Below are positions 20,194 through 29,919 of a stretch of DNA of 64,000 nt, piece by piece (within the stretch, counting starts at the first letter, position 1; each line of letters opens with the position of its first letter). The notes beneath the pieces were generated by a model. The model did no database searches. It worked only from the letters and a program-made list of their open reading frames with translations, and had not been told where the DNA came from. The DNA comes from Marinobacter goseongensis (lineage in GTDB: Bacteria > Pseudomonadota > Gammaproteobacteria > Pseudomonadales > Oleiphilaceae): positions 220,090 to 284,089 of the forward strand of contig NZ_JAKZAI010000002.1 of the NCBI RefSeq assembly GCF_023156235.1, written 5' to 3'. A program made the position numbers and the translations under genes.

Positions 20194-20733
20194 ATGTCTG
20201 CCGCAGGTTTCCGCTTACTGCCATTGAGCATTGCAGCCGTGATCACCACGGGCTGTGCGAGTTTCTCATCAACCCCGTCTCTGTCAGACGACCCCTGTGC
20301 CGACCTCCAGTCAATCATCGCTGACTACCCGAATCGATACGCCGACCTTCGTGGCAGCCGCTCCGACTTCAATACCGTAACACTATACCGCGCCAAGAAA
20401 GACATCGTGAAAGGGCATTGCGAGATCTGGGAGTGGGCCGGTGGCGATACGGCGTATGTCTGTTCACTGAACGCACCGAACAACGAGATCGCGGAGCATC
20501 GATACGAGCAAACCGTGGAGTACGTTGGCGGCTGCCTGGGTGACAACTGGCAACCGGAAATCGCCAACCGGACCCGTGACGGTGAAGCCGCAGGGGTAGT
20601 GACACGCTACCGTAACCCTGACGCGGGTGATCTTGTCATTTCAGTTCATAACGTGTCCGTCAGCGGAACGGGGCGCGCAGCACGATCCAACTATGTGTTC
20701 ATCGGGACTGCCGGGCGGTCGAGCCAGCTCTAA
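20194..20733 (+). CDS. Hypothetical lipoprotein
   Basis: The 179-residue protein has a lipoprotein signal: a positively charged start, a hydrophobic stretch and the lipobox TTGC with Cys at residue 27. The mature part has several further cysteines (DDPC, KGHC, AYVC, GGCL) that could form disulfides in the periplasm. No family is recognised. An AGAGGT stretch precedes the ATG. It is the last gene before the dif site and has a 120-nt gap from the protease gene, so it is probably transcribed separately. Confidence 0.65.
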   Translation: MSAAGFRLLPLSIAAVITTGCASFSSTPSLSDDPCADLQSIIADYPNRYADLRGSRSDFNTVTLYRAKKDIVKGHCEIWEWAGGDTAYVCSLNAPNNEIAEHRYEQTVEYVGGCLGDNWQPEIANRTRDGEAAGVVTRYRNPDAGDLVISVHNVSVSGTGRAARSNYVFIGTAGRSSQL

Positions 20734-20784
20734 TCCACTTGGGTCGGTTTTTTCATCGAAGAGTTAGAGTGGGGGTTATCGGGG

Positions 20785-20819
20785 ATGCCACTGTAACGTG
20801 GCATTTGCGGCAGCTGCCG
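20785..20819. repeat. Two adjacent palindromes beside dif
   Basis: ATGCCAC and GTGGCAT form a perfect 7-bp inverted repeat around TGTAAC (20785-20804). Three bases later comes the uninterrupted 12-bp palindrome CGGCAGCTGCCG (20808-20819). Neither is followed by a T-run, so a simple terminator is unlikely. They lie 29 bp from the dif site in an otherwise gene-free 169-bp gap. Confidence 0.6.
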
Positions 20820-20848
20820 AGTCGTATGTCTTGAGTTCCAAATATCCT

Positions 20849-20876
20849 ATTTAACATAATATACATTATGCGCAGT
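20849..20876 (-). other. dif: dif site (XerC/XerD chromosome dimer resolution)
   Basis: Read on the minus strand, this 28-mer differs from the E. coli dif sequence as I know it only at its first two bases (26 of 28 identical). The core CATAATGTATATTATG is exact. The XerC-side arm comes first, then the 6-bp centre TGTATA, then the XerD-side arm ending TTAAAT. XerC/D recombine here, activated by FtsK, to resolve chromosome dimers at division. The site lies in an intergenic gap between the lipoprotein gene and selO. The switch in polarity of GGGNAGGG motifs at this point supports its identity. Confidence 0.93.
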
Positions 20877-20902
20877 TCTGTGAGGGCTTTAGACCGGCCT
20901 CA

Positions 20903-22609
20903 TCACGACGAACAGCTGTAGTGCGACGACCCGCCCATGTCAAAGAGCTCCGGGGGCTTTGACCTGTAGTATTTCTTCTTAATGTCCTCCGATTGCTCAT
21001 CGTAAGGCTGCGTCATCACATTCTGCAGTTCTCGCAGTAATGCGTAGTCACCCGAGGCCGCTTGCTGATAGGCCGGCACAACGAACCACTCCCTCAGGCT
21101 GAACTTCGGGTTAGCAAGCTTCATCTGATTGGAAAGCGCCTCACGAGAGCCAGGTCGCGTGCGCGACTGCCAATTTGAGAGCCATGCCGCCCAGCGCTTG
21201 CCCAGACCTTCGGGGTCCGAAGCATGGGTCATGCCCTCGTAGAAGCTCTTCCTGAGTGGCTCAACGTTATCTGGTAAGTGCGAGAGTTCCCGGAAGAACA
21301 TGGTGTAATCCACACGCGTTTGCATCATCAGCGTTGCCAACTCGCGGAACAAATCCGCATCGAACGCATCAAGCCCGAGCTTGGCCGCCCACATTTTCTC
21401 CATCTGCGCCTGCATCACCTGAGGGAATTCACTCTCAATATCCTCCAGCTGCCGCAGACACTCCGGGTGCTCTACCACTAATGGCCGGAGCGCCGAACAA
21501 AACGAGTGGAAGTTGCGTTCGGCCGCGGCTGGTTGATTGAGGAATGCATAATGATGACCTCCACCCGTCCAGGGTTGGTAGTGCGGATCAAACACATCGC
21601 AGAATCCGAAGGGCCCATAATCGAGCGTAAAACCACCCGCCGCGCAGTTGTCGCTGTTGAAATTTCCCTGGCAGTAGCCAACCCGGATCCAGTTCGCCAC
21701 CAGCGACGTCAGCCGACTGCGGAACTCACGTGCCAGCAGCACCACTTTCTCGGCGGTAGTCAGTGACGGATCGATAACGCCACCGTACTCACGATCGATC
21801 AGGTGCAGGACAATCTTCTCGAGCTCCTCCATCGCCTGCGGATGTTCCAGCTTGCGGGCACGACGACCAAAGAGCTCAAGCTGCCCTACCCGGATGAACG
21901 ACGGTGCCACACGCGTAGAAATGGCAACGGGATCGGAGACAAGGATATCGGGATCTATTGAGCGTGAGCCCTCTGAATACCATGGACGCCTGACGGTTTC
22001 GGTTTTCGACACATACAGGCTCAGAGACCTTGAGGTGGGCACACCGAGCGCGTGCATGTGCTCCTGAGCCAGGAACTCTCTGACACTGGACCGCAGAACG
22101 GCCCGTCCGTCTCCACCCCGGCAATAGGGTGTGCGCCCTGCCCCTTTCAACTGCATTTCCCAACGTTGCCCGTTGGCGACCGCCTCCAACACCGAAATAG
22201 CGCGACCGTCGCCGTAACCATTGCCGGTCTGGAACGGGCATTGCCGGTAAAATTCGTTGCCGTAGATGGACAGTGCGTAGCCGCACGCCCACCCGACGTT
22301 GCGCAGGGGCTCCGGAAGCCGGGACAAGTCACCGGAGAACATACGGACGAAGTCGCTGGACCGCGCCATGGCGTCGGCGAAACCCAGTTCGCGAAACAGA
22401 TGTGTCCCGTGCGCGACGTATTCTGGGTTTCCGATGGGCGTGGGATTGACCGGCACATAGTGCCCCGAGAAGACCTGTCGTGGCTCGTGGTCAGCTCCGT
22501 CAGCTTTTCCCTCAGGATCGCGGTTGAGCGTGTCCACGAGGGAATAGTCTGCCAAGGTTGCGAGATCGTCGAGGGTCGCGACCGTGTTAACCGTTGGGTT
22601 TGCTAGCAA
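20903..22609 (-). CDS. selO: Protein adenylyltransferase SelO (YdiU)
   Basis: The protein (up to 568 residues) is the pseudokinase-fold enzyme that transfers AMP from ATP to Ser/Thr/Tyr of target proteins and is linked to redox homeostasis. Conserved blocks include the SGHYVPV region, [63 protein letters not shown] and a C-terminus ending SCSS. The Cys third from the end corresponds to the selenocysteine of animal SelO and is Cys here. The start is unclear: a TTG at 22609 lies within the ACT gene's last codons with AAGGA only 2 nt away, and no ATG appears until well inside. It is longer than E. coli YdiU (478 residues). Confidence 0.9.
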   Translation of the reverse strand: MLANPTVNTVATLDDLATLADYSLVDTLNRDPEGKADGADHEPRQVFSGHYVPVNPTPIGNPEYVAHGTHLFRELGFADAMARSSDFVRMFSGDLSRLPEPLRNVGWACGYALSIYGNEFYRQCPFQTGNGYGDGRAISVLEAVANGQRWEMQLKGAGRTPYCRGGDGRAVLRSSVREFLAQEHMHALGVPTSRSLSLYVSKTETVRRPWYSEGSRSIDPDILVSDPVAISTRVAPSFIRVGQLELFGRRARKLEHPQAMEELEKIVLHLIDREYGGVIDPSLTTAEKVVLLAREFRSRLTSLVANWIRVGYCQGNFNSDNCAAGGFTLDYGPFGFCDVFDPHYQPWTGGGHHYAFLNQPAAAERNFHSFCSALRPLVVEHPECLRQLEDIESEFPQVMQAQMEKMWAAKLGLDAFDADLFRELATLMMQTRVDYTMFFRELSHLPDNVEPLRKSFYEGMTHASDPEGLGKRWAAWLSNWQSRTRPGSREALSNQMKLANPKFSLREWFVVPAYQQAASGDYALLRELQNVMTQPYDEQSEDIKKKYYRSKPPELFDMGGSSHYSCSS

Positions 22610-22997
22610 GATCCTTCAATGCCTCCATGGCCTCATCAGTTCGATCGCTGGGCACGAAAATATGGTCGTGATAAAACCCCGCAATGACGTTGGTGGTAAT
22701 GCCTCGCTCGGCAAGCAGGCTGGTCACCACGGAGGTCAGCCCCAGGGCTTCAAGACTGGAGTGGCCCTCGAGCGTGATGCGGCGGAAAATTCTGTAGTAA
22801 TCAAGGCCCTCGGCTTTGGCCTGTTCCAGCGGAATCACGAGGGTCAGGCCCTCCAGTTCGGCGATGCTGACAATCGGCTTCAGCTTATCCAGCTCTCCGT
22901 ACTGTGCCCGTGGCACTGTGCAGTAGACGTAAGTTGTCGAATCCAGTCTTGGCGAGAGCTGTGTGATCAAATCCTGAAGAAACTGCGTTCGGTTCAT
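22587..22997 (-). CDS. ACT-domain protein
   Basis: The 136-residue protein contains a tandem ACT-like fold of the type seen in small stand-alone proteins. One block includes [13 protein letters not shown] and the second [35 protein letters not shown] domains bind amino acids or other small ligands allosterically; the ligand here is unknown. The gene is immediately upstream of selO and overlaps its proposed start by 23 nt, so the two are probably co-transcribed. It opens a 476-nt gene-free interval to the right. Confidence 0.75.
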   Translation of the reverse strand: MNRTQFLQDLITQLSPRLDSTTYVYCTVPRAQYGELDKLKPIVSIAELEGLTLVIPLEQAKAEGLDYYRIFRRITLEGHSSLEALGLTSVVTSLLAERGITTNVIAGFYHDHIFVPSDRTDEAMEALKDLASKPNG

Positions 22998-23277
22998 CGC
23001 TAACTACCCTTTTAGCCGAATGGTGTTACGGAAAGCATACAGCAAATCAAACTAACTCTTCATGCCCACAATACCAAGCAGCCGATGGCTCGACGGATAC
23101 AGTCTCTTCGACAATGATCCTTAACGGTGCACAGGTGAGCGGGTGAACCGACTTCGTGTGCTCAACCGGCGCATCAATGCCTGAGCGACCGCTACCCGCC
23201 TAATCGCATATCTCATCATATTCAGTAGGTTAGGAACAGAATCAATAGATTGGCGCGAAAACTGCTGTCACCTAACT

Positions 23278-23370
23278 GCCGTTGAAGGAAACCCTTTTTA
23301 CGGCGAACTGGTCATACAGAGCAAAGGCGCTCATCGATTGGAGTAACGTCCGATCGATGGGCGTTTTTTT
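23278..23370 (+). ncRNA. Candidate small RNA or attenuated leader
   Basis: The first hairpin (23278-23304) pairs GCCGT with ACGGC around an AAGG/CCTT inner stem and has GGA in its loop region. The second is the terminator at 23328-23370. Both are on the + strand, and the only gene to the left is leftward. So the terminator must end either an independent small RNA or the leader of the porin transcript. The 5' end is not defined by the sequence. I compared it with c-di-GMP, TPP and fluoride riboswitch cores from memory and saw no match. Confidence 0.4.
23328..23370 (+). terminator. Rho-independent terminator
   Basis: CGCTCATCGAT (23328-23338) pairs with ATCGATGGGCG (23353-23363) with one G-U pair. 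The stem extends through TGGA/TCCG to a GTAACG loop and is followed by seven T residues (23364-23370). Strength and orientation are clear; what it terminates is not. Confidence 0.8.
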
Positions 23371-23473
23371 ATGCCTATAAGAAAAATCAGACCCCGGCAC
23401 AGCGCGGATAGGTCTTTACCGCTCGGCGACCACAATTTCATCCCAAAGACCTTATGGACAACGAGGAATAATC

Positions 23474-24676
23474 ATGAAAAAGCACTCTGTGTGGCTGCTG
23501 GGCGGCACTCTCCTGCTGTCAACGACCGTTACGGCGGAGGATCAGAACTTTCACGATGCACTGAGCAGTGGCATCGTTTCCGGTGATATTCGTCTGCGTT
23601 ATGAGTCTGTCGAGCAGGATAACGCGCTCAAAGACGCCGACGCACTCACCGTTCGGACCCGCCTGGGTTACAAAACCGGCGCCTATCACGGTCTCTCAGG
23701 ACTTTTGGAGTTTGAGGACTCACGAACCGTTGCCGGACTGGATGATTACAACAATACCCTGGGAAAAAACCCCGACTATTCAGTTATCGCAGACCCTGAA
23801 ACAACGGAAGTGGATCAGGCCTATCTCCAGTACACCCGGCATGATGTAACCGCCAAACTCGGTCGCCAGGTCATCACATTCGACAACCAACGCTTCGTGG
23901 GGCACGTTGGGTGGAGGCAGGATCGACAAACGTTTGATGCACTGCGTCTGAGCTACGCCCCAGCCTCGGACCTTAGCGTGGATTACGCCTTCCTGAATCA
24001 ACGCAATCGCATTTTTGCGGAGTCGGGCGACCTGAACAGCAAGGATCATTTGCTGAATCTGGGCTACCAGACCCCTCTGGGCAAACTGAGCGGCTATGCG
24101 TATTTGCTGGAAGTGGATGAAGGTGCGGATAACTCCCTGGACACCTACGGCCTGCGCTACGCCGGAAAATACGGTGTGAGCGACGTCGACCTGATTTACG
24201 CGCTGGAATACGCCACCCAGGAATCGGAAGCTGCCGCTAGCGATTTTGATGCAGATTACTACAAGGTTGAAGCCGGCGTTGGCATTCAGGGTGTTACCGT
24301 TGCCCTGGCCTATGAAGTTCTAGGTTCAGACGATGGCGCCTACGGGTTCTCCACACCTCTGGCCACCCTGCACGCCCACAACGGCTGGGCTGACCAGTTT
24401 CTCGCTACACCGGTTGTGGGGCTGCAGGATGCCTCACTGACGGTCAGCGGACCACTCGCCGGGGGAAAATGGGCGATGGCCTATCACGATTACAGCGCTG
24501 ACGAGTCGTCAGCGGCGGTTGACGACCTTGGTGATGAATGGAACCTGGCCTACAACCGCAGTTTTGCGACGCATTACGCCGCCGGCATCAAATACGCCAC
24601 CTACGCCGCCGGCGACAGCGCGGCGGGTAAAGTGGATACCGACAAGTTGTGGCTCACCCTGGGCGCAACCTTCTGA
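23474..24676 (+). CDS. Outer-membrane porin of the alginate-export-like family
   Basis: The 400-residue protein has a signal peptide (MKKHSVWLLGGTLLLSTTVTA, cleavage near residue 21). Many amphipathic strands follow, and it ends in a C-terminal Phe (LGATF), so it is an outer-membrane barrel. The stretch LGRQVITFDNQRFVGHVG and the WRQDRQTFDALRL that follows resemble the alginate-export/porin family (PF13372-like). A general solute channel is more likely than true alginate export because no alginate genes are nearby. GAGG precedes the ATG. A terminator 104 nt upstream of the ATG suggests attenuation or a neighbouring sRNA. Confidence 0.75.
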   Translation: MKKHSVWLLGGTLLLSTTVTAEDQNFHDALSSGIVSGDIRLRYESVEQDNALKDADALTVRTRLGYKTGAYHGLSGLLEFEDSRTVAGLDDYNNTLGKNPDYSVIADPETTEVDQAYLQYTRHDVTAKLGRQVITFDNQRFVGHVGWRQDRQTFDALRLSYAPASDLSVDYAFLNQRNRIFAESGDLNSKDHLLNLGYQTPLGKLSGYAYLLEVDEGADNSLDTYGLRYAGKYGVSDVDLIYALEYATQESEAAASDFDADYYKVEAGVGIQGVTVALAYEVLGSDDGAYGFSTPLATLHAHNGWADQFLATPVVGLQDASLTVSGPLAGGKWAMAYHDYSADESSAAVDDLGDEWNLAYNRSFATHYAAGIKYATYAAGDSAAGKVDTDKLWLTLGATF

Positions 24677-24689
24677 CACTTTCGGGGGG

Positions 24690-26156
24690 TCAGGTGTTGC
24701 GCTTGGTCCCCTCGATTCCAAGACGCTGGTTGACCGAATCACGAATCTCCCGATACCGATCCGGGTTCTGCGCCAGCGTTTCAAGATCGTCCTCCGGGAA
24801 GATCTCTTTTCTCTTTGCCTGTGCGACGTCTGAAGCGCACACCGCCGGCAACATCTGTTCAAGGCACCGCAGCATGACCTCCGGCGACACCGAGGCGCCC
24901 GGCGACGCCCCCAGCAATGTGCCGTAGGTTTTGTCGGTAGAAACGAGGATTTCCGTACCCATCTGGAGGTCCCCGTCTTTGATAATTTGTACACGCTGGC
25001 CGGCCTCGATCGGCGCCCAGTCGAACTTTGTGCTCAATCCGGGGGCGAAGTTCTCCAGCTCATCAAACATGCTCTGTTTGCCTTTGAACGTCTCTGACAC
25101 CAGATACTTGACCAGGGGGAAATGCTCCAGCGCCACGTTCACCATGCCCGGAATATCGTGTAACCGGATCGAGCGTACGTAATCCAGCACACCGCGACCT
25201 CTCTCGAGAACCGGCTTGAACGACGCGAAAGGCCCGAAAAGCAGGTAATGCTTGCCATCCACCACCCGCAGGTCCAGATGCGGCACCGACATGGGAGGCG
25301 CGCCCACTTTCGCTTTGCCATAGGTTTTCGCGCGGTAATCCGCCGCCTGTTCTTCGCTGATCGGGGCCTGCAGGAAACGGCCACCCACCGGGAAACCGGC
25401 AAACCGGTTGCGGAAGGGCAAATGGCTTTTCTTCAGCAGCGGAAATGCACCACCGCCGGCACCCACGAAGAGCAAATCCGCCCGGTGCTGAACCGCAACT
25501 CCGCCGCTTTCGGCCTCAACAACCCAGCGCCCCGTCGGGCTTCGGTGAACACGTTTTACGTGTGTGTTGTACTCGAAAACGACCCCCAGGTCTTTCTCGG
25601 CATGGGCCGCCATCTGTTCAGTGAGCGCCCCGAAATTCACATCGGTGCCGGTCTCGATGACCGTTGCGGCCATTTTTTCGTGGCGGGGGCGATCCTGCAT
25701 CGTGAAGGGAATCCAGGATTTGATCTGGTCAAAGTCCTCGGAGTACTGCATATGCTCGAAAAAATGGTGCGCCGACATTTCCTTGAAGCGCAATCGCAGT
25801 TCTTCGATAGCGGATTCGGACACAATGGTGCAGTGCTTGGTTTGATTGATGAACGTTTTCGGGTCCTTGATGGCCCCCTTCGCCAGCAAGTACGTCCAGA
25901 ACTGCTTGGCGACATTGAACTGGGCGTGAATCTTCAGCGCTTTCTCGACCGAAATGACTTCCTCATCCACCGGCGTGTAATTCAGCTCGCAGTTCGCTTC
26001 ATGCCCGGTGCCTGCGTTATTGAAAGCCCACGAGTTCCCCGCTCCGGCGCTGCCCAGTCGCTCAAGGATGGTGATGTCCAGTTGGGGGGCCATTTCTTTT
26101 GCCAATATGGCAAATGTGGTGCCCATGATCCCCGCGCCGATGATGGTTACATTCAT
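24690..26156 (-). CDS. mqo: Malate:quinone oxidoreductase
   Basis: The 488-residue FAD enzyme oxidises malate to oxaloacetate and passes electrons to the quinone pool at the inner face of the membrane. The N-terminus carries the dinucleotide motif IIGAGIMGTTFA, followed by ERLGSAGAGNSWAFNNAGTGHEANCELNYTP, a strongly conserved Mqo block. FVGAGGGAFPLL and the C-terminal LLGASPGASVSPEVMLRCLEQ also fit. Length is normal. It replaces or complements a soluble malate dehydrogenase in the TCA cycle. The gene is single, convergent with the porin. Confidence 0.95.
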   Translation of the reverse strand: MNVTIIGAGIMGTTFAILAKEMAPQLDITILERLGSAGAGNSWAFNNAGTGHEANCELNYTPVDEEVISVEKALKIHAQFNVAKQFWTYLLAKGAIKDPKTFINQTKHCTIVSESAIEELRLRFKEMSAHHFFEHMQYSEDFDQIKSWIPFTMQDRPRHEKMAATVIETGTDVNFGALTEQMAAHAEKDLGVVFEYNTHVKRVHRSPTGRWVVEAESGGVAVQHRADLLFVGAGGGAFPLLKKSHLPFRNRFAGFPVGGRFLQAPISEEQAADYRAKTYGKAKVGAPPMSVPHLDLRVVDGKHYLLFGPFASFKPVLERGRGVLDYVRSIRLHDIPGMVNVALEHFPLVKYLVSETFKGKQSMFDELENFAPGLSTKFDWAPIEAGQRVQIIKDGDLQMGTEILVSTDKTYGTLLGASPGASVSPEVMLRCLEQMLPAVCASDVAQAKRKEIFPEDDLETLAQNPDRYREIRDSVNQRLGIEGTKRNT

Positions 26157-26280
26157 AAAAAATGCCCGCCAGTGTCTGATCTTCTGAAGTGACTTGATGC
26201 CAATATGAGTCTGTAAGGTACCACGCAGGCGGCCTGCGCGGAAAATACCCCGATGCGGGCAATCGGGGTAGCACGGTCGT

Positions 26281-28206
26281 TCAGGTTCTGTAGTGGTCGA
26301 GTTGCACCTTTAACTGTTCGACCACGGATCTCACGTTTTCTGCCGCCTTGTTGGTTGATGCTGCGTTTTCATCGCTGACAGCCGCCATCTGCCGAATCGT
26401 TTCCAACCTCTGGTTGATGTCCTCTGACACCTGGCTCTGCTGCTCTGCCGCACTGGCCATCTCAATATTGGTGTCGCGAATCGAACGGACACTCTCACGC
26501 AACTCGTTGATGGCCATTCCGGTCTCGCGAATGGTGCCGCTGGCCTCCTCAGCGAGCCTGCTGCCATCGTTGATGACAGCCGTTACGCTTTGGACCCCTT
26601 CCTGCAGAAACTGAATCTGATCCTGGATTTCCTTGACCGAATCCTGAGTCCGGCTTGCCAGTTTGCGCACCTCCTCTGAAACCACCGCAAACCCGCGGCC
26701 ATGCTCGCCCGCTCTGGCGGCCTCGATCGCCGCATTCAACGCCAGCAGATTAGTCTGCTCGGAAATGTTCTCGATCACCGACAAAATACTGCCAATGCTG
26801 TCGGACGCATTCTTGAGTGACGTACTGGAGTTCACTGAGCGCTCGCGGTTGGCAAGCTGTTTGGCGATGGTCTGGGTGGTCTGTTCGATCAGCGATTGTC
26901 CGTTCTCGGCCGCATCGTCTGCGGCTTTCGCCAGCTCCTCGGCCCGGGAGGCGCTTTCGGCAACACTCTGGGCCGTTGCACTCATCTCGTTCATCGCGGC
27001 CGCCACCTGCTCTGTTTGCGTGGTCTGACGGACCACCACCGACTCTGATTCGGAAGCGATGGTTTTGAGATTGGCGGACGACTCCGACAAGGTGGCCGTG
27101 GACGCCTTGGTATCCGAAATCGTGCTTTGCAGCCGATTCATCAGCTTGTCAAAGCCATTGGCCATGGTGCCGAGTTCGTTGGCACTGGTGGAATTGAAAC
27201 GGGCGGTGAGATCCCCCTCCCCTTCAGCGATGTCGTTGATGGCATCATTCATTTTCCGCAGCGGCTCGGCGATGACAAATTGAATCAACAGCGCAAGACA
27301 TACGATCATGACAACGCCCGCCACCGTAATCAGGAACACCGCTCGCAGGCCTTGTGCCCAGACCATATCCGACACTTCATTGTTGGCGTAACCGGTAACG
27401 ACACCGTAGCCCCAGGGTTCGAATTCGGTCTTTTCGAGCTGCCAGTCTTCGGGTTTGTTCTCCAGGATCTCCGCGATCTGGTCCGTCTCATACACATCAG
27501 AGTGCATGCGCAGTCTGCCCTGATCGTCCACCAGTCCTACGAAGCCGTTGTCCAGCAGGCGCGCGGAGGCGATGGCACTGCTCAGCTCCGACAAGTCCGC
27601 GGAATAGCCCACATACCAGATTCCCACCACCTCATTGGCCCGGTTCCGCATGGGCCGATACGCGGTCAGATACGGGTTGCCGAGAATCTCGACCTGCCCG
27701 AAGTAGTCCTCACCACGCAAAATGGCCTTACCGGCGGCACCATTGAGGTTGAGCTTGGTGCCGGTGGCCCGTGAGCCATCCTGTTTTTTAACATTGGTCG
27801 ACACGCGAACAAAGTCCGACCCATCTTTCACGAACAATGTGGCGGTTCCCCCCATGATGGCGGTAACGCCATCCACAAGATCGTAGTTGTTGTTGATCAG
27901 TGTATTACCCAGGAACAGCGCCGGTGTCACGGTGCCGGCGACCGGTTCGCTGCCGTCAATCCGGGGCGACCCGAGCTGCGCGCCGCGCTCGGTTATCAGG
28001 TTCAGCGAGCTTTTCACCCGTTCCGCCATCAGCTGGTCGGTAATGCCCAGAATTCTCAGCACATCATTTTTCATTTCGTTTTTCTGGTCGACAACGTCCG
28101 TCTTGATGACGGTTCGTGTTTCCCACGCAATGAAGGCGCTGGCGATCATCATGATCATAACGAGCAGGATTGAAACCGCAGTAATGAAAAGATTTCGAAT
28201 AGTCAC
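26281..28206 (-). CDS. Methyl-accepting chemotaxis protein with periplasmic Cache sensor
   Basis: The 641-residue chemoreceptor has TM1 near residues 5-27, a large periplasmic Cache-type sensor (containing [15 protein letters not shown] [11 protein letters not shown]), TM2 near 305-330 and a HAMP domain ([20 protein letters not shown]). It ends with a coiled-coil signalling domain. The hairpin tip [35 protein letters not shown] is complete, so it should contact CheW and CheA. No C-terminal CheR-docking pentapeptide is present (ends DHYRT). I chose GTG at 28206 because GGGGA lies 6 nt upstream; another GTG at 28254 is less likely. The ligand is unknown; Cache sensors often bind organic acids or amino acids. 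Confidence 0.9.
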   Translation of the reverse strand: MTIRNLFITAVSILLVMIMMIASAFIAWETRTVIKTDVVDQKNEMKNDVLRILGITDQLMAERVKSSLNLITERGAQLGSPRIDGSEPVAGTVTPALFLGNTLINNNYDLVDGVTAIMGGTATLFVKDGSDFVRVSTNVKKQDGSRATGTKLNLNGAAGKAILRGEDYFGQVEILGNPYLTAYRPMRNRANEVVGIWYVGYSADLSELSSAIASARLLDNGFVGLVDDQGRLRMHSDVYETDQIAEILENKPEDWQLEKTEFEPWGYGVVTGYANNEVSDMVWAQGLRAVFLITVAGVVMIVCLALLIQFVIAEPLRKMNDAINDIAEGEGDLTARFNSTSANELGTMANGFDKLMNRLQSTISDTKASTATLSESSANLKTIASESESVVVRQTTQTEQVAAAMNEMSATAQSVAESASRAEELAKAADDAAENGQSLIEQTTQTIAKQLANRERSVNSSTSLKNASDSIGSILSVIENISEQTNLLALNAAIEAARAGEHGRGFAVVSEEVRKLASRTQDSVKEIQDQIQFLQEGVQSVTAVINDGSRLAEEASGTIRETGMAINELRESVRSIRDTNIEMASAAEQQSQVSEDINQRLETIRQMAAVSDENAASTNKAAENVRSVVEQLKVQLDHYRT

Positions 28207-28362
28207 ATCGTATCCCCAGGGGTGGTGGAATGATCGTACTGAGGTTATCGGCACAATCCGGAATACATGAAGGAAATGATTGCAAAATAATCGACGGGTT
28301 CAGTTGAGGGCATGAACTAAAACGGGCCCCCTCCGTACACTTGGAATACCGGGAGCAATCGC

Positions 28363-29859
28363 ATGCAAATTTTCTGGCTCAAACGCAATCTTCGATTGCG
28401 AGATTCAGAACCCTTTTTTCTGAGTATGAAGGCGTCCCGATCTCACGGGAGGGTGCTACCGCTCTATATTCACGAGCCCGGCCTGATTGCCCAGCCGGAT
28501 GTGTCCCGTCAACACCAGATGTTCATCTCTGAAACGCTGGCAGAGCTTTCTGAAGAACTTGAAGCTCTGGGTGGCCAGTTGTTGCAAGCCATTGGCGAAA
28601 CGGTATCCGTACTGGAGAGAATTCACCGGTGCAGTCCAATCACTCGAATCTGGACACACCGCGAAACCACCCAGAATGCTCAATACCAGCGGGACAGCGC
28701 AGCCCGGGCCTGGTGCCGGGAAAACGCGGTTGAAATGATGGAGGTCGAGCAAAATGGGGTTGCCCGCGGCAACCAGGCGCCCTGCCCGTTTGCCGAGTAC
28801 TTTTCGCGCTCCATCCAGATGTCTCTGAAAGACCCCACAGGGGCGGATCTTTCACAACGATTTGCTCCTTTACCGTTTGCAACCTGCAACATCAACGACA
28901 TTCCCCTGGCCATGGGCGCCGACAAGCCCGGGCGACAGCGCGGAGGGCGCCGGGCCGCTCAGAATATTCTCAGTCAGTTTTTCAATGTCCGGAATCTGAG
29001 CCGGTATCCAGCCCGAATCTCCAGCCCCAACACGGCTTGGGACGGGTGTTCACGGCTATCGACCTACCTTGCCTATGGCATCGTGTCGGATCGGGAGATC
29101 TTTCAGGCGGTGGATGGCGTCATCTCCGTCGGTCACAGCAATCTGACGGCACCGGAGTTTGGTCGTCTGCAGGATCGGGCCCGATTTTTCCTTGAGCGCC
29201 TGAATTGGCGAAGGCAATACCTTCAGGTTTTCGAGTCTCACCCCCACGTGGAAACCCGATGCATGCTGCCTCAGTTTGACGGCGTCCGCGAAGCGGAATT
29301 CGATGAGGGCCTTTTCCAGGCCTGGTCAACCGGCCTTACCGGCATACCCTTTATCGACGCCGCTATACGGTGCTTGCGTGAATGTGGCTGGATCAATATG
29401 CGGCTCAGAGCAACACTGGTGTCCTTCGCGACGATGAATTTATGGCTCCCAACCCGCCGGGTCGCACAGTTTCTCGCCACCGAGTTCCTCGATTATGAGC
29501 CGGGTGTTCACCATGTCATTCACCAGATTGTCTCCGGCACCTCAGATTTCCAGGCGCTGATGGTCTATGACCCCATGAAACAGGCTCTCGATCATGACCC
29601 TCAGGGGCAGTTTATTCGTCGCTGGGTGCCGGAACTCTGCGAGTTGAACGACGGAGAAATCCACGACGTTTCCAGGACAGCGGGCTGCCATTCGCAGAAA
29701 GCGGATGACGTCGGACTTGGTCCCTATCCGGCACCGGTGGTCGACTGCAAGTTGACCGCGAAATCCGCCAAGAGTCGGATTCATGCCCTCAAAAACGGCT
29801 TTCCAGACCCGGGTCCCGTCGGAACCGAGACGCACTCAAGGCAAATGGGATTGCTTTGA
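28363..29859 (+). CDS. Photolyase/cryptochrome family protein
   Basis: The 498-residue flavoprotein starts with the photolyase alpha/beta domain (IFWLKRNLRLRDSEP) and continues into the helical FAD domain. That domain has SRLSTYLAYGIVSDREIF, FLERLNWRRQYLQ, GIPFIDAAIRCLRECGWINMRLR and YDPMKQALDHDPQGQFIRRWVPEL. These are the FAD-contacting and substrate-cavity blocks of deoxyribodipyrimidine photolyases, so light-driven pyrimidine dimer repair is the likely role. The sequence departs enough from E. coli PhrB that a cryptochrome-like signalling function cannot be excluded. It is a single gene with a 156-nt gap from the chemoreceptor, which is divergent. Confidence 0.85.
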   Translation: MQIFWLKRNLRLRDSEPFFLSMKASRSHGRVLPLYIHEPGLIAQPDVSRQHQMFISETLAELSEELEALGGQLLQAIGETVSVLERIHRCSPITRIWTHRETTQNAQYQRDSAARAWCRENAVEMMEVEQNGVARGNQAPCPFAEYFSRSIQMSLKDPTGADLSQRFAPLPFATCNINDIPLAMGADKPGRQRGGRRAAQNILSQFFNVRNLSRYPARISSPNTAWDGCSRLSTYLAYGIVSDREIFQAVDGVISVGHSNLTAPEFGRLQDRARFFLERLNWRRQYLQVFESHPHVETRCMLPQFDGVREAEFDEGLFQAWSTGLTGIPFIDAAIRCLRECGWINMRLRATLVSFATMNLWLPTRRVAQFLATEFLDYEPGVHHVIHQIVSGTSDFQALMVYDPMKQALDHDPQGQFIRRWVPELCELNDGEIHDVSRTAGCHSQKADDVGLGPYPAPVVDCKLTAKSAKSRIHALKNGFPDPGPVGTETHSRQMGLL

Positions 29860-29919
29860 ACACAGCGAGATAAAGTGTTCAGTCTAAACAACACGATTTT
29901 TAGCTCCGACCATAACTGG

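Larger units (their letters stand above)
22998..23473. other. Gene-free interval between ACT gene and porin
   Basis: This 476-bp stretch holds no convincing coding frame. It contains two strong hairpins, the second a classical rightward terminator (23328-23370), with no gene upstream of them on that strand. A short RNA or a regulated porin leader is the simplest reading. The porin ribosome binding site (GAGG) lies at the right end. Confidence 0.6.

Noticed and set aside
20903..22609. SelO as a selenoprotein
   Set aside because: The residue at the Sec position is encoded by a Cys codon, and no in-frame TGA precedes the stop.
23221..23370. A c-di-GMP (GEMM) riboswitch upstream of the porin
   Set aside because: GCAAA and GGA stretches occur, but the conserved core and tetraloop-receptor pattern are not present.
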